Source: Gammaproteobacteria bacterium
GTDB taxonomy: Bacteria; Pseudomonadota; Gammaproteobacteria; Pseudomonadales; Azotimanducaceae
Reading direction: 5' to 3'
Length of the DNA stretch: 64,000 nucleotides
NCBI GenBank assembly: GCA_026705345.1
Contig: JAPPAV010000092.1
Coordinates: 25,848-89,847 of the forward strand
Shown piece after piece: positions 19,064 through 27,232 of the stretch; the first letter of the stretch is position 1; every line of letters begins with the position of its first letter. A program made the position numbers and the translations under genes. The notes beneath the pieces were generated by a model that was not told the DNA's origin, ran no database searches, and saw only the letters and a program-made list of their open reading frames with translations.

Positions 19064-19888
19064 TTAGTGAGAGAGCGCGTAGACGATCACGTTGATGCCG
19101 ACGCGGTAGGACTTGGTCGAGAAGTTCTCGAAGTACCACTCGCCGTATGATTCGCGTTCCCAACCGTCGGCGATGTCGGTGTTGTGGGTGGCGATCACCA
19201 TCAGCCGACCGTCGTCGTCCGTGTAGGCACGAATCGACGGTGTCCTCATGTTGCCTGTCGGTCGGCGGTGCTCGAACGACGGCTCGGTGGTGCCCTGGCC
19301 CCAGCGGGCGAAGTCGCGGGCGGGAATCTGTGGCATCACCTCGATATCAAAGACGGTGTGGAAGATGGGGTGTTCGATGGGCAGCGTGATCCAGCGTTTT
19401 CCGGGCAGGACCTGGGTCATGGCGCGTTCCAGGCTTGCCCACTCGGCGTCGCCCCAGAAGTCGTCTACCCAAAGGAAGCCGCCGTTGGCCAGGTAGGTGC
19501 GCAACGCATCGATCTCGGGCTTCGAGAGCTCCATGTAGCCGACATCCGACATGAAGATCAGCGGCGAGTCACCGAGGGCTGGATGGGTCAGGCGGCGGCG
19601 GAGAGGGACGCGCGAGACGTTTACCGCGGTCAACTCGTTGAGCCGCTTGGCGAAGTTCTGCTCGGCCTGGGGAAAGTCCGTTTCCCAGCGCTGCCACCAG
19701 CGACCGTCGTAGAAGTAGTACGCCTGACGCTGGCCGCCCACGCTGTCGTACTCGATCCGGGTCGGCCACAGTTCATGGTCGCTCATTGTGATGCCGTCTT
19801 CATCGGCGTAATCGACTTCCTGCGCGGGCAATGGCCCGGCAAGAATCATCGTGCCAGCGACGAGCAGCCCTTTGACGGTCATACCCAT
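19064..19888 (-). CDS. DUF4159 family exported protein
   Basis: 274 residues with a signal peptide (MTVKGLLVAGTMILAGPLPAQ; an alternative ATG is at 19882). The domain carries the DUF4159 hallmarks: NVSRVPLRRRLTHPALGDSPLIFMSDVGYMELSKPE and GGFLWVDDFWGDAEW (motifs given in parts), with PIEHPIFHTVFDI and a final GINVIVYALSH. DUF4159 has a flavodoxin/GATase-like fold and is repeatedly found with MoxR, DUF58 and BatA genes. First gene of the eight-gene operon; the enolase-superfamily gene ends only 36 bp upstream, so read-through from there is possible. Confidence 0.85.
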   Translation of the reverse strand: MGMTVKGLLVAGTMILAGPLPAQEVDYADEDGITMSDHELWPTRIEYDSVGGQRQAYYFYDGRWWQRWETDFPQAEQNFAKRLNELTAVNVSRVPLRRRLTHPALGDSPLIFMSDVGYMELSKPEIDALRTYLANGGFLWVDDFWGDAEWASLERAMTQVLPGKRWITLPIEHPIFHTVFDIEVMPQIPARDFARWGQGTTEPSFEHRRPTGNMRTPSIRAYTDDDGRLMVIATHNTDIADGWERESYGEWYFENFSTKSYRVGINVIVYALSH

Positions 19889-19924
19889 TAAGGCGTCATC
19901 TTGGTGGCTGTCGGATGGGCGGCA

Positions 19925-21091
19925 TCATTTCGGCGGGTACTTCGCGAGCGCTTCCTCGTTGGGTTCCGTGCCCCAGCCGGGCGCGTCGGTGAGAAAGAGG
20001 TGGCCGTGGCGAATGTCCGGTTCCGCCGTGAACAGCTCCGCGTCCCAGGGCAACCGGTCGATGTCCGTTTCCATGATTCGGAAGTTCGGTGTCGCCGCAC
20101 ACATGTGGGCGGCCATCATGGTTGCCAGGTGACCGTAGTAGTTGTGGGGCGCGATGTTCACCTGGTGCGCTTCCGCCGCTGCGGCGATCTTCATCGACTG
20201 CCAGACGCCGTTCCACACGGCATCGATGATCGCCACATCCATCGCCCGCAGCCGGAAATAGGGCAGGAAGCTGTACAGCGTGATCAGCGACTCGCAGGAA
20301 CTAATGGTATGCGGACTGGCGCGGCGCACGTCCGCCAACGCCTCGGCATGGGGCGTGTCGATCTCGGCCCAGAACAGGTCGAAATCGGCGATCGACCGCA
20401 GGATCCGGAGATAGCCCTCGGGCTTGGCGTTGTAGTTGAGGTCCAGCAGGATGTCCATGTCCGGGCCGGCGCCGTCCCGGAAAGCGTCGAGATGGGCTCT
20501 CAACTGCTTGAGCACGTGGCGGTCGACGTTCTGGTCCGGCGCGTACGGATAACCGAACCCGGGCGACCACCCCCGCACGCGCTCACCGCTGTAGTCGAAG
20601 ACATTGGTCTTGAGCGCCGTGAAGCCGCGTTCTCGCACTTCTTCGCCCAATGCGCGAATGCCGCCCAAGTCGGTAACAGCGGGCGGATAGAAATCCGGCC
20701 TCGAAATGCGCCAGGTGCCGCAATGCGACCAGTACACCCGGATGGCGTCCCGCACCTTGCCGCCGAGAAGGTCGTGGCAGGGCACGCCCAGCGTCTTGGC
20801 CTTGGCGTCCAGAAGCGCGTTCTCGATGGCGCCGATGCCCATGGCCATGACGCCGGACATCGACTGCCGAGCCCGGGCATGCAGGCGTGCGTAGGTGCGC
20901 TCGACATCGTGGACGCGTTCGCCGATGACCATGCCGGCAAGCCGTTCGACGACGGCGGTAACGCCGATGGCTCCTTGGTGCTCGTCGTATTCGCTCCAAC
21001 CCACCACGCCGTCCTCGGTGGTGATCTTGACGAAGTGGTAGTTGCGCCAACCGGCATCGCCGTGCCGGGTTTCGACGGTTCTTACGATCAC
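19925..21091 (-). CDS. Mandelate racemase/muconate lactonizing enzyme family (enolase superfamily)
   Basis: 388 residues from GTG at 21091. The N-terminal capping domain is followed by a TIM barrel. Metal ligands are visible as Asp in ILLDLNYN, Glu in FWAEID and Glu in SSCESL; a basic residue is in ALKTN and a His in IAPHNYYGH. These enzymes abstract the alpha-proton of a carboxylate to racemize, dehydrate or cycloisomerize it. The active-site pattern fits an acid-sugar dehydratase or racemase, but the substrate cannot be assigned. It follows the phytanoyl-CoA dioxygenase gene by 62 bp on the same strand. Confidence 0.85.
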   Translation of the reverse strand: MIVRTVETRHGDAGWRNYHFVKITTEDGVVGWSEYDEHQGAIGVTAVVERLAGMVIGERVHDVERTYARLHARARQSMSGVMAMGIGAIENALLDAKAKTLGVPCHDLLGGKVRDAIRVYWSHCGTWRISRPDFYPPAVTDLGGIRALGEEVRERGFTALKTNVFDYSGERVRGWSPGFGYPYAPDQNVDRHVLKQLRAHLDAFRDGAGPDMDILLDLNYNAKPEGYLRILRSIADFDLFWAEIDTPHAEALADVRRASPHTISSCESLITLYSFLPYFRLRAMDVAIIDAVWNGVWQSMKIAAAAEAHQVNIAPHNYYGHLATMMAAHMCAATPNFRIMETDIDRLPWDAELFTAEPDIRHGHLFLTDAPGWGTEPNEEALAKYPPK

Positions 21092-21153
21092 TTGGGCCTT
21101 TGCTCCAGTCTCGGCGGAGCGCCATCAAACCACAATGGCACGACGTTTGCCGC

Positions 21154-22416
21154 TCAACGCAATGCGGTTCGTCCGTAGCCGGCGCTTGCGGTATATCTCA
21201 TGCGTTCGAAGTCAGCACCGGTATCGCCGCTCCGCCCGAACGGATCGTCCAATCCGCAAAGGGTCGAGAACACCGGCGGGTTGCGGTCAACGATCGCCTG
21301 GTCGATGTCGTCGTAACGCTCCAGCGGGCGCATGAAGTAGCGGCAATAGGCGTTGTGGAGGGACGTCCGGGTCCCCGGCGCCCTACGGGGCATGGCACCA
21401 TGCCAGGTGGCGCCGTGCCAGAAGGCGATGGAACCCTTCTGCATCTCGATGGTGACCGCGTCTTCGCGGGTCGTTCCCGGTGGCACCTGGCGACGCTTCT
21501 TGAAACTTCCCGGGACGATCACGGTGGGACCGGCGTCGGCATCGAAGTCGTCGATCGCCCACACGGCGGTTGCTTCGAGGCAATAGTCCGGAAACGGTTC
21601 GGCGACCCGCGATGCCCCGTAGTCGGCGTGCAGACCGGGGTGCGTGTCGAGGCCGGGTCCCTTGATGATGGTGTCCGACTGGTAGATCAGGCAGCCGCGT
21701 CCCAAGAGGTATTCGGCGAGCGTCAGCACCCAGGGATGGATCACCGCCTGCTCCCAGAGACGTCCCCTGCGCAGCAGCATCGTGGCGCGGAACCCCGTAT
21801 CCGGCGGTGCGGCGTCGTGGTTGCGCTGCGCTTCGGCGCGCAGTTCGTCGGCGAACTCGGCGCTGAAGGCGTTCTCGAGGACGGTGTAGCCGGTGTCGTC
21901 GAGGTCCGCCAGGTTCTGCTCGAGACCGAGGTGCTTGGCGCGGTGCAGGACATCCGGGTTGTTCACGGTGCGCCGGGCCATGTGGTTGTGCATGTCGAAG
22001 AAGGCCTGACCCAGGGCGGGATCGTCGAGCGGCTTGCCCTCCGATGGCGCGTATCCATTGGCGACGAGCATTCGGAGCTCACGGTCCTTGCGGTCGGATG
22101 CTTCGATGTCCTCGTCGAAGACTGTCCCGAGGAGAGGCAGGATGGCGTTGTAGTCGCCTCGCTCAAAGCCATCCGCCGTCGCGTCGGGTCGCGGTTCCAC
22201 GACCACGCTTCCGCTCGCGATCCGCATCGTGTAGCCAAACGACCCGTTGGCATCGTCCCACAGGTGCGGGGGCGGGTTGTCGAGGCGCATCGACAGACTG
22301 CGCGGTTGGTCGGAGAACATGTGGGCTCGAGCATTGAGAAATCGCTCGACCTCGGCGAGCCAGCCTGGCGAGGCGTACTCGACTCGTTCCGACAACGGCA
22401 CCGTTGGTTCTGCCAC
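21154..22416 (-). CDS. Phytanoyl-CoA dioxygenase (PhyH) family protein
   Basis: 420 residues; GTG start with an AAGGA ribosome site 7 bases away. The double-stranded beta-helix region carries the iron-binding HxD in PGLHADYGASR and a distal His in the segment ending RTSLHNAYCRYFMRP, with the 2-oxoglutarate-binding Arg nearby. About 140 residues precede the usual PhyH core and have no recognised domain. Likely a non-heme Fe(II)/2-oxoglutarate hydroxylase of a small molecule. It is transcribed with the enolase-superfamily enzyme and is divergent from the enoyl-CoA hydratase gene. Confidence 0.82.
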   Translation of the reverse strand: MAEPTVPLSERVEYASPGWLAEVERFLNARAHMFSDQPRSLSMRLDNPPPHLWDDANGSFGYTMRIASGSVVVEPRPDATADGFERGDYNAILPLLGTVFDEDIEASDRKDRELRMLVANGYAPSEGKPLDDPALGQAFFDMHNHMARRTVNNPDVLHRAKHLGLEQNLADLDDTGYTVLENAFSAEFADELRAEAQRNHDAAPPDTGFRATMLLRRGRLWEQAVIHPWVLTLAEYLLGRGCLIYQSDTIIKGPGLDTHPGLHADYGASRVAEPFPDYCLEATAVWAIDDFDADAGPTVIVPGSFKKRRQVPPGTTREDAVTIEMQKGSIAFWHGATWHGAMPRRAPGTRTSLHNAYCRYFMRPLERYDDIDQAIVDRNPPVFSTLCGLDDPFGRSGDTGADFERMRYTASAGYGRTALR

Positions 22417-22560
22417 GGGGATTCCTTTGAGCGGCTGGTCACCGAATCATAGTCGTTCGGCGTGACGCGGGTCACCGCTGAAGAGACCGGCAGACCGGCG
22501 TGTCACCAACCAGCCGGGCTGATAGGCTTGTCCAGAAGTGCAACCTGCCAATGAGGAACC

Positions 22561-23343
22561 ATGTCCGACAAGACCTACGACACGATCACCTACGAAGCCG
22601 ACGGCACGCTCGCCACCGTCACGCTGAACCGGCCCGAGAGCATGAACGGCATCACCCCGACCCTGATGCGCGAACTCCACGAGTGCCTCAACGACGTGGC
22701 GTTGGACCCCGATGTCCGCGTGGTTCTCTTCACCGGCGCGGGGCGCGCGTTCTGCCCCGGCGTCGACCTCAAGGCATCCACCAGCGGCGAGAACCAGGAA
22801 CCCAACCGGCGCGAGTACTTCCACATCACCACGCTCCTCCACGAGATGCCGAAGGTCACCATCGCCGCGGTCAACGGCGCCTGCGCCGGCGCCGGATTCG
22901 GCTGGGCATGCGCCTGCGACCTGCGCTACGCCACCGAACGCGCGATGTTCAACTCGGCGTTCCTAGGCGTCGCGATCTCCGGTGACATGGCCGGCCCGTG
23001 GCTGCTGCCGCGCATCGTGGGCTCGACCAAGGCCCGGGAGCTCTTCTTCATGTCCCAGAAATTCGACGCCACGGAAGCCGAACGCATCGGCCTGGTGCTG
23101 AAGACGTTCCCCGACGACACCTTCCGCGACGAGGTCCAGGCCATCGCCGAGCGGCTGTCGAAATCGGCGCCGCTTGCCATCGGCGAAATGAAGAAGAACT
23201 TCATCAACGCCGAGAACATGCCGCTCAAGGACTACATCGAACTGGAGACGGAACGACACTCGCGAACGGGCGGCAGCGAGGATTCCCGGGAGGCGTTCCG
23301 GGCGTTCGTCGAGAAGCGGGAGCCGCGCTTCGTCGGGCGTTGA
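22561..23343 (+). CDS. Enoyl-CoA hydratase/isomerase family protein
   Basis: 260 residues; ATG preceded by GAGGA. Crotonase-fold features are GAGRAFCPGVDLKAS and the oxyanion-hole segment NGACAGAGFGWACACDLRYA (in parts). The first of the two canonical hydratase Glu positions seems occupied by a small residue (VAISGDMAGP), while KARELFFM keeps a Glu. It may therefore be an isomerase or another crotonase activity rather than a classical hydratase. Acts on a CoA thioester in the cytoplasm. Downstream is a palindromic repeat and then the convergent monooxygenase gene. Confidence 0.88.
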   Translation: MSDKTYDTITYEADGTLATVTLNRPESMNGITPTLMRELHECLNDVALDPDVRVVLFTGAGRAFCPGVDLKASTSGENQEPNRREYFHITTLLHEMPKVTIAAVNGACAGAGFGWACACDLRYATERAMFNSAFLGVAISGDMAGPWLLPRIVGSTKARELFFMSQKFDATEAERIGLVLKTFPDDTFRDEVQAIAERLSKSAPLAIGEMKKNFINAENMPLKDYIELETERHSRTGGSEDSREAFRAFVEKREPRFVGR

Positions 23344-23385
23344 ACGCGCCTGGCACGGAACAAATCCCGTTCAATTGCATGGCCC

Positions 23386-23466
23386 GTAGGGGCGGGGCTT
23401 GTCCCCGCCCGCGCCGGACGTTGTCGTTGCCACGGAGCGGGACGGGACAAGCCCGTCCCCTACGGT
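23386..23466. repeat. GTAG-type REP-like element
   Basis: GTAGGGGCGGGG-CTTGT-CCCCGCCC first hairpin, spacer, then GACGGGACAAGCCCGTCCCCTACG. The first stem has a different sequence from that at 5661 (GGGCGGGG against GGGCGACC) but the paired positions changed together and the CTTGT loop is kept. It occupies most of the gap between the convergent hydratase and monooxygenase genes. Confidence 0.88.
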
Positions 23467-23489
23467 TCTGTTGCTTGCGCGCTGGCGCG

Positions 23490-25067
23490 TTAAGCCACGC
23501 GCTTCCTGATCGTTTGGGTGCCAGCAGGGTTGTCGAGTACCAAGACGCCGTCCTCGATCGCCGCACGGGTGAGTTTCTTGTCGACGGCGTAGTCCTGCGC
23601 ATGTCGCCAGGGATGCCGGTCTCCCTGTTTGGGGAACAGGTGCATCGACCGCTGCATGTATCCGGACGAGAAATCGTCGATCCAAGGCCGCCGCGGCATG
23701 TTCCGGTCTTCCTCGCGCAGGCGCGGTGTGCACTGACGCATGCCCGTCGCGGCCATGCGGTTCAATAGACGGCAGACGTAGCGCGCGGTGAGGTCGGCCC
23801 GGAGCGTCCACGAGGCGTTGATGTAGCCGAAGGTCTGCGCGAGGTTCGGCACGTCCGAGAACATCATGCCCTTGTAGATCGTGGTGTCGGGGACGTTCAC
23901 CGGCTTGCCGTCGACGGTGAACGTGACCCCGCCCATGACCGCGAGCTCAAGCCCCGTGGCCGTGACGATGATGTCCGCCGGCAACTCCCGCCCGGTGGCG
24001 AGTTCGAGGCCGTGCTCGGTGAAACGCTTGATGCGGTCGGTCACGATCTCGAGCGCACCCGACTTGATGGCGTGAAACAGGTCGGCGTTGGGAATCAGGC
24101 ACAGACGCTGGTCCCAGGGGTCGTAGCGGGGCGTGAAGTGCGTCTTCACATCGTAGTCCGGGCCGAGGTGGCGCCGCACCAGGCCGAGAAGCTGGCCCTT
24201 CACCTTGTCCGGTCGCACCCGCGTCTGCCGGTAGAACATCCCCTGCATGGCGATGTTCTTCCACCGGGTGAGGGCGTAGGCGAGTTTCGCCGGCAGCCAC
24301 TTGCCGAGCGTATTGGCCAAGGCGTCCACGTCGGGTCGGGAGATCACGTAGGTGGGCGATCGTTGCACCATGGTGACCGACGCGCCGGTATTGGCCATTG
24401 CCGGGGCCAGGGTCATGGCGGTGGCGCCGCTGCCGATGATCACGACCCGTTTGCCCGTGTAGTCGAGCGTCTCCGGCCAGAACTGCGGGTGCAGGATCCG
24501 ACCGCCGAAGTTCTCCTGCCCCTCGAAGTGGGGCATGTGGCCGCCCTCGTACTGGTAGTAGCCGCTGCACATGAAGAGAAAGTTGCCGGAGACTTCCGTT
24601 GGCCCTTCACCCGCGCGATCGACGACAACGGTCCAACGGGCCTCGTCGCTGTCCCAGCGTGCCGAGCGGACGCGGTGGCCGAACCGGATCCGGTCCATCA
24701 AGCCGTTCTCCCGGGCGGTCTCCCGCACGTAGTCGAGAATTGCAGGACCGTCGGCGATGGCCTTGGCATCGGTCCACGGCTTGAAGTCGTAGCCTAGCGT
24801 GTGCATGTCGCTGTCCGACCGGACCCCGGGATAGCGGAACAGATCCCAGGTTCCGCCGATCGAATCGCGCGCTTCCAGGATGACGAAGGACCGGCCGGAG
24901 CATTCCCTCTCGAGGTGGCAGGCGGCACCGATGCCGGACAACCCGGCCCCAACGATGATGACGTCGTAGGGGCGACCCTTGCGGTCGCCCGCTCGACCCG
25001 CGTGGTCGTCTGCCTTGGCTCCAGGCTCGTAGGGGCGACCCTTGTGGTCGCCCGCTTTGGCTGCCAT
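23490..25067 (-). CDS. Flavin-dependent monooxygenase, type I Baeyer-Villiger family
   Basis: 525 residues. FAD-binding GAGLSG is at 40-45 (VIIVGAGLSG). The Baeyer-Villiger fingerprint FxGxxxHxxxWP is present as FGGRILHPQFWP at about 186-197, followed by the NADPH-binding IIGSGATA. These enzymes insert oxygen next to a carbonyl, or oxidise N/S centres, using NADPH and O2. The ATG at 25067 has a GAGAGAAG ribosome site, so the first 34 residues appear translated. That segment contains two copies of the peptide GD(H/R)KGRPY, encoded by REP-like repeats at 24966-24991 and 25029-25052. No internal Met lies between this start and the Rossmann strand. The TauD-type gene lies upstream, 10 bp away. 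Confidence 0.88.
   Translation of the reverse strand: MAAKAGDHKGRPYEPGAKADDHAGRAGDRKGRPYDVIIVGAGLSGIGAACHLERECSGRSFVILEARDSIGGTWDLFRYPGVRSDSDMHTLGYDFKPWTDAKAIADGPAILDYVRETARENGLMDRIRFGHRVRSARWDSDEARWTVVVDRAGEGPTEVSGNFLFMCSGYYQYEGGHMPHFEGQENFGGRILHPQFWPETLDYTGKRVVIIGSGATAMTLAPAMANTGASVTMVQRSPTYVISRPDVDALANTLGKWLPAKLAYALTRWKNIAMQGMFYRQTRVRPDKVKGQLLGLVRRHLGPDYDVKTHFTPRYDPWDQRLCLIPNADLFHAIKSGALEIVTDRIKRFTEHGLELATGRELPADIIVTATGLELAVMGGVTFTVDGKPVNVPDTTIYKGMMFSDVPNLAQTFGYINASWTLRADLTARYVCRLLNRMAATGMRQCTPRLREEDRNMPRRPWIDDFSSGYMQRSMHLFPKQGDRHPWRHAQDYAVDKKLTRAAIEDGVLVLDNPAGTQTIRKRVA
24966..25052. repeat. Two REP-like half-elements inside a coding sequence
   Basis: GTAGGGGCGACC-CTTGC/CTTGT-GGTCGCCCG occurs at 24966-24991 and again at 25029-25053 (start-to-start spacing 63 bp). 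Both lie in frame in the monooxygenase gene and are read as GDRKGRPY and GDHKGRPY. Only the first hairpin of the full element is present in each. Confidence 0.9.
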
Positions 25068-25077
25068 CGTTCTTCTC

Positions 25078-25920
25078 TCAGCCGTTCGACCGATACCCGT
25101 CGAGCGGTTCGCCTTCGACCGTGACCCGGTGCATCAACCGCCGTTCACCCGGATAGTCGTTCAGCGCGTGGTGCCAGGTCGCGCGGTTGTCCCAGAACGC
25201 CACGCTGCCGACTTCCCACCGGAACCGGCAGGTGTGCGCCTCCGCTTGCGCCATCTCGTAGAGGTAGGCGAGCAGCGGTCGGGACTCTTCGACCGTCCAG
25301 CCGTCGATACGCACCGTAAACGCGGGATTGACGTAGAGCGCGGCGCGAGACGAGCGTGGATGTCGAATCACCATGGGATGAACCGCGTCCTGGGTCGCCT
25401 TGTCCTGGTTGAAGAAGCGTTCGTCGCCGCCCCGGGCGTAAGCGCCCTCCGCCCCGAAGACATGCCGGGACGAATGCACGGCGTTCAACCCCGTGAGCGT
25501 CCGCTGCAATCCGGGCGAAAGCGCGTCGTACGCCTTGTACATGCTCGCGAACATCGTGTCGCCGCCCGTTTCTGGCACTTCGAGGGCGTAGAGCATCGAA
25601 CCCAGGGCCGGCGCGTCGTCGTAGGAATGATCCGTGTGCCAGACGCCGCCAACGTTGACCTCGTGCTTAGGTTCCTTCAGCACCATCGCCACCTGGGGCT
25701 GCTCCGGCACGGGCGTGAAGAAGCGGTTGACGTTGATCGGCCCGAATCGCTTTGCCGCCGCTAGCTGCTCATCGGGCGACAGTTCCTGATCGCGCAGGAA
25801 GACGACGCCGTACATGGCCTGCGCATCAGCGACGGCTTCCACCTCGGCATCGGACATGGCGTTTAGGTTGACGCCGACGATCTCGGCGCCGCAGCCGGTG
25901 TCGGTGGGGACGATTCGCAT
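25078..25920 (-). CDS. TauD/TfdA family Fe(II)/2-oxoglutarate dioxygenase
   Basis: 280 residues. The start is the ATG at 25920 (MRIVPTDTGCGAEI), preceded by GGGAGG; longer frames are not supported. Iron ligands are HTD in VWHTDHSYDD and the distal His in TWHHALNDYPGERR, with the 2-oxoglutarate Arg in RRLMHRVTVEG. Family members hydroxylate small acids such as taurine, 2,4-D or alkyl sulfates, leading to C-S, C-O or C-N cleavage. It sits 10 bp upstream of the monooxygenase gene and probably shares its transcript, so the two may act on one substrate. Confidence 0.9.
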   Translation of the reverse strand: MRIVPTDTGCGAEIVGVNLNAMSDAEVEAVADAQAMYGVVFLRDQELSPDEQLAAAKRFGPINVNRFFTPVPEQPQVAMVLKEPKHEVNVGGVWHTDHSYDDAPALGSMLYALEVPETGGDTMFASMYKAYDALSPGLQRTLTGLNAVHSSRHVFGAEGAYARGGDERFFNQDKATQDAVHPMVIRHPRSSRAALYVNPAFTVRIDGWTVEESRPLLAYLYEMAQAEAHTCRFRWEVGSVAFWDNRATWHHALNDYPGERRLMHRVTVEGEPLDGYRSNG

Positions 25921-26178
25921 CCTGTATGTGCCTCCCGGTGGACTTCGTGCCAAACGTTGAGAATGCCACAACGTACCATGCGAACTCACACCGCGCTGTC
26001 GGCAGATTGTCGGGCCGTTGGGGTTCGGCTTGGCGCCACAAGAGCCGCCCTAACGCCCCGCCCGACCTTCCACTACCGCCGAAAGTCGGACAGGCTGCTA
26101 GTCTTACGGGGATGCCGATCACTCGTTCCGGAGTAGGGCTGCTCGATGATCCCGGTCACGCCAAGCGATCGCGTCTGC

Positions 26179-26619
26179 TTAGCCGAGGAGCGGTGCTGTG
26201 TCTTGGACCAGGAATGCGAGTTTCTCCAGTCGTGGAAGCAAAAAGCGGGCGAAGACGAACAGACCGCCGACCACGGCGCCCAGAACGGTCGTGACGACGC
26301 CGGCAAGCCAGCCGGTCACCCGGAGCGCCACTCGCAACTTCGTCTCGTTCCGCTCTACCCTGTCGTCGTCAATGGCCTTTTGGATGCGGTCGAACCGTTC
26401 ATCGATGCGGTCGAGCCTGTCGTCAATATGCGTGCGAACGTCGGCGATTTCCTTGTGGACCATCGTACGAACGTCCGCGATTTGGTCGGTCAGGGTCACG
26501 CGGAGCCTTGCGACCTCGGTGCGTACTGTGTCGAGGGTTCCGCTCATCGAGGTGAGCGTCTTGTCGACGTGCTCGTAGTGCGTTTCGAGAGCGGTGGTCC
26601 TTTCGGCTTGGGTGGCCAC
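26179..26619 (-). CDS. Coiled-coil protein with C-terminal transmembrane helix (tandem paralogue 1)
   Basis: 146 residues of no recognised family. The N-terminal 90 residues form a charged coiled coil with 11-residue periodicity (IADVRTMVHKE / IADVRTHIDDR / LDRIDERFDRI). This is followed by a transmembrane helix at about 104-128 (WLAGVVTTVLGAVVGGLFVF) and a short tail PRLEKLAFLVQDTAPLLG. It is a paralogue of the next gene upstream; the membrane helix and tail are nearly identical, and this copy carries 22 extra coiled-coil residues. The architecture recalls phage XhlA-like or Borrelia Bdr-like proteins, but no homology can be claimed. Confidence 0.7.
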   Translation of the reverse strand: MATQAERTTALETHYEHVDKTLTSMSGTLDTVRTEVARLRVTLTDQIADVRTMVHKEIADVRTHIDDRLDRIDERFDRIQKAIDDDRVERNETKLRVALRVTGWLAGVVTTVLGAVVGGLFVFARFLLPRLEKLAFLVQDTAPLLG

Positions 26620-26670
26620 GGTCTACAGTCCCTGTCGCGAATGCCCTCGTTGGAATGCCGGATCGTCGTC

Positions 26671-27045
26671 TCAGCCGACGAGCGCTCCCGTGTCCTGGGC
26701 CAGGAACGCGAGTTTCTCCAGTCGGGGAAGCAGAAAGCGGGCGAAGACGAACAGACCGCCGACCACCGCGCCCAGAACGGTCGTGACGACGCCGGCAAGC
26801 CAACCGGTCACCCGGAGGGCGACTCGGAACTTCGTCTCGCTCCGGGCAACCCTGTCGTCGGCGATGGCGTTTTGGATGCGCTCGAACTTTTCGTCGATGC
26901 GCTCGAACTTTTCGTCGATGCGGTCGAACCCGTCAGCGACCTCGGCGCGGACCGCGTCGAGGGTTGCGCTCATCGCTGTGAGCGTCTTGTCGACGTGCAC
27001 ATAGTGCACCTCGAGTGCGGCGATTCTCTCGGCTTGGGTGGCCAT
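26671..27045 (-). CDS. Coiled-coil protein with C-terminal transmembrane helix (tandem paralogue 2)
   Basis: 124 residues from the ATG at 27045, aligned with the start of paralogue 1 (both begin MATQAER). Its coiled coil is shorter and runs in heptads (FDRIDEK FERIDEK FERIQNA), followed by the same membrane helix (WLAGVVTTVLGAVVGGLFVF) and a tail LEKLAFLAQDTGALVG. The 35 bp before each start are also similar (CGCGACxGGG...), so the duplicated unit of about 430 bp includes the leader. It is divergent from the fusion helicase gene. Confidence 0.7.
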   Translation of the reverse strand: MATQAERIAALEVHYVHVDKTLTAMSATLDAVRAEVADGFDRIDEKFERIDEKFERIQNAIADDRVARSETKFRVALRVTGWLAGVVTTVLGAVVGGLFVFARFLLPRLEKLAFLAQDTGALVG

Positions 27046-27232
27046 GTTGATAGACCCCGTCGCGGATGCCTTCGCTGGAAACCGGACACCCCGGCAGAAT
27101 ACCCTGTAGCGGGCGAGATGTGAAGCAATCAGCAAAAAATTTTTCAACTAAAACAACTACTTCGAACAGATGTGCACGAATCTCGCGTAGTGCACCGAGC
27201 ATCGCCGAGCGCGAGTCCGGACCCGAATTCTG
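27046..27232. promoter_or_regulatory. AT-rich divergent intergenic region before the fusion helicase
   Basis: This 187-bp gap separates the divergent coiled-coil and helicase genes. It holds an unusually AT-rich stretch at 27127-27170 (CAAAAAATTTTTCAAC) in an otherwise GC-rich window, plus two GTGCAC palindromes about 18 bp apart at 27171-27194. It must hold promoters for both directions, but I cannot assign -10/-35 boxes with confidence. Confidence 0.45.
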
